In this document: positions 35,937-47,840 of the stretch, one piece after another
Position numbering within the stretch: the first letter of the stretch is position 1
How the letters are laid out: each line of letters opens with the position of its first letter
Source of the DNA: Ahaetulla prasina
Lineage: Eukaryota > Chordata > Lepidosauria > Squamata > Colubridae
NCBI RefSeq assembly: GCF_028640845.1
Contig: NC_080546.1
Location: 57,857,409-57,921,408 of the forward strand
Direction: 5' to 3'
Length of the DNA: 64,000 nt
Translations under genes and position numbers: made by a program
Notes under the pieces: model-generated
Told to the model about the DNA's origin: nothing
Database searches by the model: none
Seen by the model: only the letters and a program-made list of their open reading frames with translations

Positions 35937-38482
35937 ATTTTCATATGGAACATAGCCAATAGGTTGTAAATCATTTGAAATGTGAATCCCTTACTCTAGC
36001 TCAGGGACAGGAGTCATACAGAACAATCTTAATCTCTTAAATGATTACTTGGATAATACAGAACTCTTATCAACATCACACAGTTATAATTACCTTAAAT
36101 GTTAAGAGGGAAAGAAACTTTGCTGTAACAGTACCAGTTACTCTTTGAATTGAAGATATATTCCAGTATATGAATATAAGATCTGCTCTTTTAAGGCTCA
36201 ACAGATTGTAGAGATTCTAAAATACATAAGGTACATATAAAATATAAAATACAGTAATCCAATAATTACAAAAATTAAAAACAATAGGAAAAAAATGAAA
36301 AATTATTTGTATGGTATTTTTCAAAACAAACATTTTTTTAAAAAAATCTAATTTTTATCTGAAAAATTACATAGCCATGCTTTTTAATAGAAGTATAAAG
36401 TTCATAAAAATTTAAAGTTTTTTTGTTAATTGAAATAAATTAACAAAAAACCGAATGTTTATAGAAAGTAAATATTTCTATAATAAGGAAATGATAAAAG
36501 AACTAGAAAAATAATATTGTATGACACGTTCTAATGTGTGATTTCTGTGCACATAGGTTTTACATTGGGAATAACAGAATTTGAACATATGCATGTAAAA
36601 TCATCCATTTATTAGAGAATGACTTTACACAACAAAACATTAAAATGGCTATCTTAAATTATATTGAAAAGATATATTTTGGCAATTTCTTTTCCAGAAG
36701 GCCAAATTAGGAAATTATATATGGATCCATAGGCATCATAAATATACAACATTGTGTCACAATTTAAAAGACTAGAATTATTTGTGGAAAGAGTCTTTTC
36801 CACTGCTACTTATTATATATAAATCTTAACTATAACTATACTAACACGTTTTATTTACATGTGAATTAGTTTCAGCATGTTGAAATGTACCTCATAAGAT
36901 AGAATTACCCTGTAATTGTTAAGATGTGTTCCATATGAAATACTCTGGGTGTTTAAAAATCTAATGTTCCATATAAAATCTTTCTTTCTCCCAGGGAGTT
37001 AACTACTTTATGTCCAAGGGAATATTGGATGATTCACCAAAGGAAATAGCTAAATTTATCTTCTGTACAAGAACTTTAAATTGGAAGAAACTGAGAATAT
37101 ATCTTGATGAAAGGTAACTTGATTATAAAATGACAAACATCACATTCCCTTCTATTTATGGGGATTTCTCATTAAAACATTATGAAATAATGGGATACCA
37201 TTACTTATTTCTGTATTACTTCATCAGCACCTCTTCTAGCATTCATTAATCAAGAATTATCATACTCTCTGCATTGTGGATAAAATCTATAGTCTGTTGA
37301 ATCCCAAAGGAAGTGAAATGGGAGACCCCTGATTTTAGAATTAGACTATAGTACTGCTGTGCTGTTCATATGCTCATTGTATTAAATTGATGACTGATTA
37401 TGCACAATTTGTCTAGTTGAATAGTTTCTTTCATATATAACAATGAAAGCAAATATTTTGAGAAGCAAAGCCAGAGAAAACTGAATATTTTGCAATGTAT
37501 CTAAAATATGTGTACATAAGCAGCTTAAAGTATTTTTCTCTTTTAAATTAGGCGAGATGTTTTAGATGATCTTGTGACATTACACAACTTCAGAAATCAG
37601 TTCTTGCCAAATGCACTGAGAGAATTTTTCAAACACATTCATGCCCCTGAGGAACGTGGTGAATATCTTGAAACTCTCATTACAAAGTTTTCACACCGAT
37701 TTTGTGCTTGTAACCCTGACCTGATGAGAGAGCTTGGCCTTAGCCCAGGTAAGAAGGAGGAGCATGTATCTATTTTAATTGATTGGTTGACATACCATGT
37801 GGTATTTTAAAATTTAAAAGCTAACAAGTTTAGTATATGTGATATTCATCTTTAAATCTGATCTTGTTTAATAGCACTGAATTGAGCAAAAGCCTTAGGC
37901 ATCTACATCGTACATTCTTGTAAAGCTTGAAAGAATTATTAATTGACTTGTGTGTCGTATAGATATTTATTAAAAACCAGAGAAAATTGATTCAGTGGCC
38001 ATATTGCTACAAAAAAGGGAAGATAGATAGACAGACAGACAGTATTTTAATATAATATACATGACATTCCCAAGGAAATATAGCTAAAATTTATATACAG
38101 TTTAATCTTATCTTGTAATGCAGTTCTTTTGCTCTTATACAGTGTTCTTTTTTTTTAATTTTACAAATAAAGAACATGGATGCCTAGAGTCTTGTTCTAA
38201 AGAATTTAAATCCTTTTAGTCTAAAATGTTGTGCAGGTTTCTTAAATTGTAAGCAGGCTTCACAAAATATTTTCTTGTTCTTTTTTATGCTTAGATGCTG
38301 TTTATGTATTATGTTACTCTTTGATCCTGCTTTCCATTGATCTTACTAGCCCTCATGTGAAGAATAAAATGTCAAAGAGAGAATTTATTCGAAACACGCG
38401 TCGTGCTGCTCAGAACATTAGTGAAGATTTTGTTGGGCACCTATATGACAATATCTACCTTATAGGCCACGTGGCTGCCTAA
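29370..38482 (+). CDS. FBXO8: F-box only protein 8 (F-box plus Sec7 domain), five coding exons
   Basis: Substrate adaptor of an SCF-type E3 ubiquitin ligase; the family is reported to act on the small GTPase ARF6. Coding exons: 29370-29698, 34476-34602, 36995-37113, 37552-37748 and 38295-38482. All junctions are GT/AG and in phase. The sum is 960 nt, 319 aa plus stop, equal to the known family length. The start is the ATG at 29370 (MGQGLWRVARNQ); an in-frame TTG six bases upstream is not needed. Residues 71-110 are the F-box (EMLPPELSFTILSYL ... WQDLANDELLW). Residues about 146-276 are the Sec7 domain (DDSPKEIAKFIFCTRTLNW, EFFKHIHAPEERGEYL, FCACNPDLMRELGLSP). The C-terminus is YDNIYLIGHVAA. 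At the place where active Sec7 ARF exchange factors carry the glutamate finger (LPGEAQ), this protein reads LPNALR. Identification is very secure; the exact Sec7 limits are approximate. Confidence 0.97.
30644..30845. mobile_element. Old L2/CR1-type fragment
   Basis: A TTTATTTATTTTATCCCACT start, then CAACAACCCTGTCAGATGGG and CACCCAGCCAGCTTC, then CTCCTGGTTTCTAGGCA. This wording recurs in old interspersed repeats of reptiles. Diverged; orientation and exact family not settled. Confidence 0.5.
32380..32720 (+). mobile_element. Sauria-type SINE (BovB-tailed), second copy
   Basis: Box B GGTTCGAATCCC, body CCAACCTAGCAGTTCGAAAG and CCATGCGCCTTTGGC, tail GAGTCGGAAACGACTAGCAC then AACCTTTACCTTTTACC. 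Same family and strand as the copy at 4661, with a 5' head slightly rearranged. Lies in FBXO8 intron 2. Confidence 0.9.
33155..33393. mobile_element. MITE with GGTACCTCAGTACTCA ends
   Basis: Left end GGTACCTCAGTACTCA and right end TGAGTACCAAGATACC are imperfect inverted repeats. The 239-bp interior contains several further GAGTACC/GGTACC half-palindromes. A non-autonomous DNA transposon of uncertain superfamily, in FBXO8 intron 2. Confidence 0.65.
34271..34397. mobile_element. Short MITE with TA target duplication
   Basis: Ends CTGTGTTTCCCTGAAAACAA and TTTTGGGGAAAACAGGG are imperfect inverted repeats about 22 bases long around 127 bp. TA dinucleotides flank both sides (34269-34270 and 34398-34399), as expected of Tc1/mariner-like elements. 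Lies about 80 bp upstream of FBXO8 coding exon 2. Confidence 0.6.
34916..35329. mobile_element. hAT-like MITE (CAGTGATGGCGAACC family) with 8-bp target duplication
   Basis: Begins CAGTGATGGCGAACCTTTT and ends GGTTTGCCATCACAG. The identical octamer GTTTATGC flanks both sides (34908-34915 and 35330-35337). The 414-bp interior holds a dense inverted array of GCCATTTT/AAAATGGC motifs at 35035-35190. Lies in FBXO8 intron 3. Confidence 0.93.
35570..35605. repeat. C/T-rich simple repeat
   Basis: A pure pyrimidine run of CTCCC/CTCCCC units followed by a short GT run, in FBXO8 intron 3. Confidence 0.85.
35903..35932. repeat. (CA)n microsatellite
   Basis: An uninterrupted CA run of about 30 bases in FBXO8 intron 3. 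Confidence 0.95.
35938..36994. other. FBXO8 intron 3, distal part
   Basis: Very AT-rich with no named element, ending at the acceptor CTCCCAG before coding exon 3. Confidence 0.5.
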
Positions 38483-38930
38483 AAAGCCCAGTTTGTTAAG
38501 ACTTACCATCTGTTGTTAGAAGAAGTCAGCAAATGAAGGAATGTTATCTGTTGTAGATACTGTATGGGAGTTAAATTAGTGCTGGTTATTCTAACACTTT
38601 CTGCAATCAAAATGTACACAAGCAACTTTTTTAGCAATTTACTATGGAAGCTGAAGAATTTTTTGCAATTTTTTTTAAACTTTGCTTACAGTTTGCACAG
38701 AACTTTGCAATTAGTCTGACATATTACCATTTCTGAATGTTAAACTGACATTATAGTTTTAAACTGACAAGTTGGTGGACTTGTGCAGTTGATTTGCTTG
38801 AACACTTTAACCAGTTCATTTTTTAAAAAAAATATGTGATATGTACATACTGTATTTGACTAAAGAGATTTATAACCATAATTATTTTATTGTAAAATAT
38901 TTTAAATAAAGTTTTTTTTTCCTTTTTTTT
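38483..38930 (+). other. FBXO8 3' untranslated region
   Basis: Single-copy AT-rich sequence following the TAA at 38480-38482, with no repeats. It ends just after a canonical polyadenylation signal and a T-rich downstream tract. Confidence 0.75.
38905..38910 (+). terminator. FBXO8 polyadenylation signal AATAAA
   Basis: A canonical AATAAA hexamer about 425 bases after the stop codon, followed within about 10-30 bases by a long T-rich element. It is the first hexamer in this position with a matching downstream element. Confidence 0.75.
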
Positions 38931-38939
38931 TCCTACTAG

Positions 38940-40140
38940 AAGATATATTGGATAATTTATTTCTTCACATAGTGAGACTGTGCATGTTCTTTAAAAGTTT
39001 ACTTCACAGATGCATAACCAGTTATAAACTATATAATACTCTATGGGTTTGGACACCTATGGTTCTTTGATGATGTTGAACTATGATTCCCACAGTCTTC
39101 ACCATTGGTCAAGTGGGGCTGTCAGGCATTATAGTACAACAGCACTTAGAGAGTTACAGGTTCCCCACCCCGATTCATAACCACCAAACTGGAAGACAGG
39201 GTATCAGTCTATCCTTGTGCCTCAATATCTAGTGCCTAAAAATATTTTAAAAACAAGGTTGGATGCTTTTATTATTGTTGCTGTCTAGGTATGCTTTCTA
39301 ACAATCAAGGTTTTGCAAGAAGATTTATTTACTTGCATTAGTCATACTCATTTTGTCATATCTAGAGCGGAAAACATTCTTCATGAATTAGATTAAGAGA
39401 CTGGGATCCAAAGGATCTATCTGCACAAGCCTTCCCACCTCCTTCAGCCCTTTCTTCCTGCTCCCATGATATCCCCAGTGTGCACTGTTTTCCTTTTTTT
39501 TTTCCCTCTCACTAGAATTTTCTCCTGCCAATCCTGTAATTTTTTGTCTAATAGGCAGTGAAACTTGGCTATGCTCTAATTCAGCACTTGCAATACAAGA
39601 AGTGACCTGAGCAGACATGGCTAAAGCAGAGCCTTTTGAATGAATAGTGGGAGAAATGTAGCACTGACCCCAACATTGTTCTCACTATCAGGTATATTTG
39701 GGTCTGTTTCTATATACCCACAGGAGTGGTAATTTATAAGACCATGGAATGCCTTCTGATATTTTTTCTATATAAATGAAGTAAATATTGTCCTTGTTTA
39801 AATTTGCTGAATTGGTATATGATTGGATTAAGGCACCTTTTATTTGAGGGAGGAAGTGTCATTTAAAAACTGGTAGGAGTAAAGTAATTGTGGACTATAG
39901 ACTTTCTGCGTTGGCTTCAGCTATCTGTCAAAAAATCTTGCAGTCCAGATGCAAAAAGATGTATAATATAGCCAGTGTCCAAAGTCAAACAGAGTAAAGC
40001 TAGTGGTTGGGCACCAGGATTTCTCTGTCTCTTCTGCACCTCCTCTCATAATATCAGGGGACTAAGTAAAATTTTCTGTAACTGTGAATCAAAGTTGAAG
40101 CGCACAATTGAATTCCAGCCATAGTTCCTAAGTCCAAATC
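38940..40140. other. Intergenic start downstream of FBXO8
   Basis: At 39040-39175 there is a relic with ACTATGATTCCCACAGTCTT and GGTTCCCCACCCCG, wording typical of an old hAT-like squamate repeat. The rest is unrecognised non-coding sequence. Confidence 0.4.
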
Positions 40141-40141
40141 T

Positions 40142-40247
<106 letters not shown>

Positions 40248-40275
40248 TTGGTTATTCGGGTTTTCTCCCGTAAAA

Positions 40276-40413
40276 TTGGAAGTGTCTTGGCGGCGTTTTG
40301 AAGTCTCATTCGTCATCTTCAGGCTTCAGCCGTGCTTCTTGCTCCCAGAAGCACGGCTGAAGCCTGAAGATGACGAATGAGACTTCGCCGAAACGCCGCC
40401 AAGACACTTCCAA
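40276..40413. repeat. Long palindrome (hairpin/cruciform candidate)
   Basis: The left arm runs 40276-40339 (TTGGAAGTGTCTTGGCGGCG ... GTGCTTCT). The right arm runs 40347-40413 as its near-exact reverse complement, with a 7-base loop (TGCTCCC). The arms differ mainly by a small indel near CGCCGAAA. The upstream text GGTTATTCGGGTTTTCTCCC belongs to the same repeat. Probably a transposon-derived inverted repeat; class unknown. Confidence 0.9.
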
Positions 40414-42466
40414 AATATATAGATATATATAGATATATATTTCCAAGCAAGTTGGATTTAATTATCAATAACAGTTTTGAAGAAGCTTGACTAGGACATT
40501 TTCAAAAGTTTAAGAAATACTTAAGGAAATCTGATAACTAATATTTTGACTTGAAAGTGGTTAAGAACTTGTGCTCTAAATGATGGATTTGAAATGCTAT
40601 GTAATAATAACAATGTTAACAGTGCTTGATAATGTTACTTAATTATCACAATTATTTTTCCAATTACTAGAATGTCTATATTTTGTTTCCCATTTTGAAT
40701 TCTGCTTATTTGTTGACTGTTAACTTGACAAATCTGAAATTGGTATTAGTCTTCAGCTGACATAATTATATTTTTAAAAAAATCAAAATTGCACTGCAAA
40801 TATTGGTTGGGGGATCGGGGGTTTCTTTGGTTAACTTCTTGTGAAATGCAAATGAAGGTTAAAATGCAGATTAGTGAATTACAATCCCCCATTTCTTATA
40901 TATTATTGTTACTTTAAATAAATATTTCACTCAATAAAATTTAGAGTCAGTTATGATTTTTTTTGTTTTTATACTGTCTTTTTATATTGTCTTTGAAAAA
41001 TCTGTTCTGAACCGTTATTAATACGCATATTGACTTGCTTTAGTCCCATATTATTGGTTTCATATTTAATTAAAATAATGAGGTGCTTGTTCTAAGATAT
41101 TTATACATATTTGTGTTCTTGTATTTAAAGGATTTAATAAAACGCAGTATTCTTCCTATCCAAACTTCTCCCAACTTCTGAAATATATTTGGAGCTATAT
41201 TTCTGGGAGACAGCATCATTCTTTCTAAATATTAAGAAAGGCTGCGGCATTAGTACTTGTAAATAATCAATTACCACCAATTATAACCCTAATTTTATAA
41301 ATATCTACTCAAAAGTTAGTTTTTTCTTACCTTTCCTTCTAGGTAAATATGCATAAAATTTCTTCTTAAATGGATAGTTTTCAGTATAAGAATAAAAAGA
41401 TTATTTTTCAAATTTGCAGATAAAAAAGTAGACACATCTTTTGAAAGGCATACAGTACCTATGTTATGCATGTGAGATAAAGCAAAGTCTCAACTGCTTG
41501 ATTTTTTTTTTTTTCTGAAGCCGAAGAGCATGGATTGGCCATTCTGTAGATTTGAGTGAATCAGATTCTCAACACATGATTGTGAAATTTGCCTGTATCT
41601 CTGTACAATTTATAATGAGCCATTATATTTAAGTGGACATTATGACAACTGGAAAGAGACACATTCATTTGAGCCCACTTATCCATCAGCTTTGTAGATG
41701 TGATGTAACCCAGGTGATAGCAGGATGGCTGGGCAGTAGAAATAGAGTGGAGAGTGATTTGGTGATGGATGAAAGGACCAGCCTGGCTTGCATCACCATA
41801 CCTGATTGGGTGCAGAGAAAGAAGTTCAGCTGCAATTTCAAAACAGAGGTGGGAGAGCGGCTATTGTCATCCAGGAATCTTGGTGCCTTTTGAGGCTCTG
41901 CTCTAATATGAGACATTGTGAAGTTGGACTGCAAGATCAGCTGGATCTGCTGCTTACCTACCTTCCTCCCTGAAGTGTAGAAGCATTCCTACCCAAGCTC
42001 TGAACTCTGTAGCAACTTAGCAGTGGAGTTCCACAGATTTAAGGTTTTTCAATCTGCCGGACTCAAAATCAGTGGTAGCTTGGGTGTCCATGGCCACTAT
42101 GGCAACCATGGCCTGGTCTAAGGGCCCCACTCAAAATAGAAGTTGCACATTAGATTTAATTTTTGTTTTGGAGTGGGGGCATTGTGATCAGGATGGGAGG
42201 AAGTTAACAGTTCCTTCCCATGGACAGAGCATGCTTTCTTAGCTGCTCTCCATGGTTTGTCTCAATTACAGGGAGATGGAACCTATTTCTGCACCCCACA
42301 CCATGTAACGTATGGACCCAAATGGATTTCAAATGGAACACTCTTTTTTTCTGAAGCTGTGGCGCTGTTGGACGCAGTTCAGCCAAGGCCTTGGAATGAG
42401 CATACTGCAGGGTCTTGGATATGGTTATGTCTATGTGAATGTTCTGTCATTGTGGATTCCTTACTG

Positions 42467-42589
42467 CAGGGCTGTCAAACTTGTGGCCCGTGGGCTGGAT
42501 GCGTCATGTGCTGGCCATGCCCACACCTGGTTTAGTGAAGGGGAAAAAGTCCCGATACAACATGTGACGACGCGAGTTTGACACCCCTG
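42467..42589. mobile_element. hAT-like MITE, short copy
   Basis: Ends CAGGGCTGTCAAACTTGTGG and GCGAGTTTGACACCCCTG match the family at 18314 and 21629. Flanking octamers CCTTACTG and CCTTAGAG agree at 6 of 8 positions. 123 bp, internally deleted. Confidence 0.85.
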
Positions 42590-42639
42590 CCTTAGAGCAT
42601 TGGCTTAATTCTCTGTTCTTACTGCACCTGGCAATCCTG

Positions 42640-42715
42640 ATTGATTGATTAAAATTTATTGGCTGCCCAACTCCACTAGATTTGAGTAGCATATAAAAGT
42701 AAGAAAAATATAAAA
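42640..42715 (-). mobile_element. L2/CR1-type tail relic
   Basis: GATTGATTAAAATTTATTGG then GCTGCCCAACTCCACTAGAT resembles the degraded 3' tail of the L2/CR1 repeats on the minus strand. Old and short. Confidence 0.5.
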
Positions 42716-43984
42716 ACAGCAGGTAAGTTTTATCAAAGAAACTTTCTTGTCATTTTTATCCTAAAAATACTGTCAATCTTGGAAAGAGCAACTTTCCCTT
42801 GGCCCATATAATATTCAAAATTCATGAAAAGAATACATATAATATGTTCTTACAACTATGACATTCTTTTCCACTGGGAATCAGAATAATTTAAATTTGA
42901 AAATTTGCAGCAGAATTACAATTCTGCTCAATTAGCTCAGATTAAGCAAACATGAGTAATACAAAGGCAGTGTAGTTAATATTTTCCTGTTATTTTTTGT
43001 TTTTGTTTTTTTCCCTTCCTGACCACTTTGGGTGGAATATATTAAGGTCACAAAATAATTAAATAAAATTTGGAAGAGAATTCTAATTGGTGCAGCTAGA
43101 AATAACTATTTCCTCCCTATATGTGCTTTTCAGATCTGTTTATTTGGAAAGCCACAAGACTCACGCTGAATCTTTTTGCAAAAGTATTTTCATTTATAAA
43201 AGTTAGTCTCCCTTTGGCCTACTGAGTGAAGAATGTTGGGTTAATTTAAAATGATTAATGAGATTTTTGTCAGACTCCTGCCCTCTACTGCCACTGCAGT
43301 ATGTCAGCCCAATAACCTGGGAAACCTGGACGCCATTCTGTCGCTCCAGACAGCTTTTTCAAAAAGCAAAAGAGAGAGAGTGGAATAGCTATTGCCAGGT
43401 ACTTGACAGAGGCTCAGTCACAATACTTACATGGTCAGAACAAGTGGATATACATTAGTGACTGAATTCATGTTTTGGACTGATGATCAATGCTGAGTAA
43501 TTTTTAAAGTTGAATAAAGTAGTATTTTATATCTGTTTATTTCAATAAACTTCATATTAATGAAAAAAATAAGATTCTTGTGGTTCACAGCTTTAAATTA
43601 ATGATGCAGAAGAAGATAACAACCAGTGGTTGAGGTGAGCTTTCTACAATTTTTCAAGTAAAAAAATGAGTCTGTGATCTAGTTTTAGGCTAGAATATAA
43701 ATGTAAGTATGAGACCTTGATTGTCTCTGTATCATTCAGAAGTGATATTCTAATCAAAGGAATGGTCTGTAGAAGAAATGGCATCTTCAGCAGCAGAGCA
43801 CCAGTTGAGAAGGCATCTTTTATATTTATAGATAATCCTCCCTCCCTCAAATTCTTTCCAGTTTCCCCCATTTCATTTGCTTGTTGAACACTTGCAAGAG
43901 ACAGTCAGTGGATAGCCAGAAAAAAGCTACAGATCCAAGGCAACCAGGCAAGTAAGTATCTGCTGCTGAGTGGGGAAGGAAATG

Positions 43985-44425
43985 AGGGGATGTACTGGGG
44001 TGTAGGTCAGGAATTGTGCATGTAATATATAAAAGGTGTTGCATGGGATGGGAAGAATGCATGGGCGTGCATACGAAATGCCATGTGGGTTGAGTATGGG
44101 GCAGCATAGCTCAAGAAGGGTAGTGGGATATGAAGGGCTATGTGACAGCTGCCACACAAGTAAATCAGGACGTATGGGGGTACCATGGATCAGATAGGGC
44201 GCATGGGGGGGCAAAGAACCAAGAGAGACTGCATGGCTCAGGGAAGGCATGGGAGAAATGCATGGGGTGCACAAGAAGTGTCATGTCAGTTATGGAAGGA
44301 GCCATGAGGTGCTGCATATTGAGGGTGTGTGGGTATGCAAGAATTGTCATGTGAGTTGGAAAGTTTGCAGAGGGTAACATGAATCAAGAAATGTGGGAAA
44401 GGGCAGCATGTGCCAGGAAATATGC
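43985..44425. repeat. Degenerate tandem (minisatellite-like) region
   Basis: Motifs of the form GCATGGGGTGCACAAGAAG, TGTCATGTGAGTTGGAA and GGGCAGCATG recur three to five times with spacing of very roughly 80-100 bases. The strand is strongly purine/G-rich. The units are too diverged for me to set a period by eye. Confidence 0.45.
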
Positions 44426-46231
44426 AGGGGTTCCTTTCTCTGTTCTTCCTTCAGTTTATTCGTTTCTTCCCTCAGTTCTCTTTCCTTTCCAGCAGGCAGA
44501 TAAGTGGCTGCTGCTGGATATAGGAGGGAGTGGCGGATTCCAAGATTGGCTGGGAAACTCACAGAATGTTGACAATGAAGTTAAAGTGACTGCAGGAGCA
44601 ACCAGTAGCACTGAAGAGCTACATCTTGAAATCTTATTCCCTTGGAAATCATGTGTCCCAGATTTTGCACACATTCTGAAAGTTAGCCTATTTGAAGACC
44701 CAGTGTTCAAGCATTGTTGCCCTATGATGCACCATTTCACCCAGTTAATGATTGTGACAATCGGGTTTAGCAGTCTATAGATGGAATTTATAGTTTCACT
44801 CAGCTGCTCAGTAAGAATTTTAAATATACTGTATCATTAAATGTTATGATTTAAGTGCAAGAGCTTTGGAATTATTAACAGCACTTGGATTGACTGTCAT
44901 GAAAGTAAAAAAAAGGAAGTGCACTTTGAAATTTGTTAATTTTATTATTCAATCCTACTCATCATTTAAGCTGTATTTGAAAAAAAACTGTCTCATTCAG
45001 TGATCAGGAGGCAAACGGCTACTAGGATAGTAGCTTCTTCCATTTTAGTTGGCAACTCCTTCAATTGGGGGCTGTTGGCAAATACTTGACACTTATTGTG
45101 GCTTTTCTGGGAACCATTCCAGGAAGGTTGTAGAACAAATAGGAAGCAAAGATAATAATTCCAGGAGAAATGAAATATGATTTCCCACAATGCGGTCATA
45201 TGTCGCAGAATTGTTGCATACATACTGGATTATATTTTACTATTCTGTTTTTACAATGTCTATCCCACTTTTTCATAATTACAGATAATTGTAATTTAAA
45301 TCTTTTTTTCTCCTCAAACATTAGTTCAGTTAAAAAAAATTCACTAGATAACTATAGCTGCAGTTTCCATACAAACAGAAATCAGCAGGCCCTGATTTTA
45401 TTGATGGTATTTACTGTATAAATATAAGTGCTGGAAGAATATAACTAAGGAAATAGTGGGGTGCATTTATTGGATTAAGAGTTGAAAACATAATCCTTGT
45501 TTAAACATGCATTCATACATGGGCATAAGACCAAAGCAATGTCTTTAATAATTCATAAGGCATTTGGATAGTATTTTATCCCAGGTTCATGCTCTGTTCT
45601 GATGTTAATCTTGCTGTCTTTTCTGAAAAGAACAGACATAACTTCTTTTAAATTAAAAGGCTAGTTCTTACTTCACTACTCCATGTATTCAGCCTGAATT
45701 TGTGCAGTCATATCCATATACCTCCTAACTTATTTTGATTCAATAAAAAACAAAAAAAAGCCTTGGAAATTTGAGGCAGGTGACTTAAAGGTCTAGCTAT
45801 TAGACTAAGAAGTAGACAAATTGAGGTTTTGTTATTATTTATTCTGCCTTAAAGGGTATGTTGAATTTTGTAGCTCATTGTGGCTCCAAACAAACCCTTA
45901 TGCATTTTTTGCAATAGGAAAAAACTTCCCATTTGCTCCAATGAGAAGCTAGAGTCTCTTTTCCATGCTCGCCCCCTGCCCCCAGAAAATATCACCTATA
46001 GGGACCTGACCTAGAGCACAAAGAAATTAACTCTTTTGTCCTCCAGTGTGTTGTTCTAGCTAAGAAAGAATGACTTTTTTTCCAGTCAAAACAGAAATTG
46101 AGAAATGGAAGCACTGCAAGGAAGAGAAGATAAAAAGATATCCTGCAACATAGTTGCAAATCCCTGCAATCCATTTCCAGCCAACAACCTGGACAGTCTG
46201 TATTTTTTGTGTTCAATGAAATAAATGAATG
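44426..46231. other. Intergenic sequence, nothing recognised
   Basis: No repeat family, splice-bounded frame or promoter-like composition that I can support. Confidence 0.5.
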
Positions 46232-46593
46232 CAGGTAGTCCTCAATTTACAATCATTTGTTCAGTGACTGTTCAAAGTTACAATGGCACTGTAAAAACTG
46301 ACTTACTCTTTCTCATTTATGACCGTCACAGCATCCCAATAGTCTTACGATTAAAATTTGGGTGCTTTGCAACCAGCATGTATTTACGACAATTGTAGCA
46401 TCCTGGAGATTGCCATTTGCGACCTTTCCTGCTTTGCTTTTGACAAGCAGTCAGTGGGGGAAGCCAAATTCACTTAATGACTCAATGGTTCACTTAATAA
46501 TTGCATAAAATTGGGCATGACTCACTTAATAACTGCCTTGCTTAGCAATAGACATTTTGGGCTCAATTGTGATTGTAAGCTGAGGACTACCTA
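46232..46593 (+). mobile_element. Non-autonomous DNA transposon (CAGGTAGTCCTC ends)
   Basis: Starts CAGGTAGTCCTCAATTTACA and ends TGTAAGCTGAGGACTACCT, imperfect inverted repeats. The interior contains CACTTAATGACTCAATGG and similar phrases shared, inverted, with the copy at 49409. The superfamily is probably hAT-like; target duplication not resolved. Confidence 0.7.
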
Positions 46594-47756
46594 TACTTGA
46601 CAACAGTGAACTAATATAATCACATATATAATTTTCCCCCAGAATTTCAAAATAATGTAGACTAACAATATGCCTGCCATAAATGCATTAATTTTCTTCT
46701 TCCGTGGTCTCCCTCGACCCTTTTTGAAAATGGATTAATTTCATAACTTCCAGATTGGCCAAGTTCTTTTCAAATTGCTCCCTAAAGCACTATGAATCTT
46801 TAATTGGCTTCATCTTATTCTTCTAAAACAACACATGTAAACAAATGTAGATTTTAACACACAAGGATGCATATTGAACTTTGTAAAACTGATTTCCTCA
46901 GAGTTCTATTACACTATCCTTTTCTACGCAATCTGGTCATAAGCTCTCCGAAGAAGAATTGTCAAATCAGTCTCTTTTCTCATAATATTACTGTCAGTGA
47001 AAATGTTTTCTTGCTTAGCTGTGTATGCTTAAGGACCATAAACAGAAAAAGCAAGCTGTGGGAAGCTTGGTTTGAATCAGGATCCAGCACAGACTTAGTC
47101 TATTCCACATTTTAGCATCTTACATCTTAAGCACCCCTATGTAGACGTTCTTGCTTATAACAAACACCTCTATTGTGCAATGCTGTGTTGCCCAGAACAT
47201 ATAGTTGGTATTATCCATTAATTAACGACTTCAAAATCAGTCAGTCTCTAATACATGACATAATAAGCAAATGAACAAGCATGCAGGCAGAACAGTACAT
47301 GTGTTTTTTAAGCATAATCTCTAAGACATATCATGATAGATTCATATGGATACCTAAATATAAATGCGCTGTATTGCTAAGTTTCACACATTGTTCAGTA
47401 TCTGCAACATTACAGTATTCTTTGTTATTATTTAAACTATTTGTATTATTTGTATAAGTCCCCAACTTGCAACATACAGTGGAGAAAGTAGTAGTAGTAT
47501 GTCAACCCACAAACATGATGTGAGATAAAAAGGTGGGTCTACAAAGTACTTCACATGAAGACTAAAATCAAGGGTACATTTCATAAGAACAACATATCTG
47601 AACTAAATAAAAATGCACAGATTGTAAGGCAGTCTTAAGATAAATGTCAAAGATGAAACATTTGTATTTTATAATAAATATCAGTTTACATGTCTTTATA
47701 TATTCCAATAGAGTAAAATTATTTATGTACTAGAGTCTAAGAAATGTATTTGTGTA

Positions 47757-47840
47757 TTTATTTATCAAACTTACATGGCCATTCATCTCTATATTGGGTA
47801 TATAAGCTATATTGGGTGGTTTACAGGGAATCAAATAAAA
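47757..47840 (-). mobile_element. L2/CR1-type tail relic
   Basis: TTTATTTATCAAACTTACAT then GGCCATTCATCTCTATATTG and GGTGGTTTACAGGG form a degraded 3' tail on the minus strand; the LINE body to the right is not recognisable. Confidence 0.5.
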
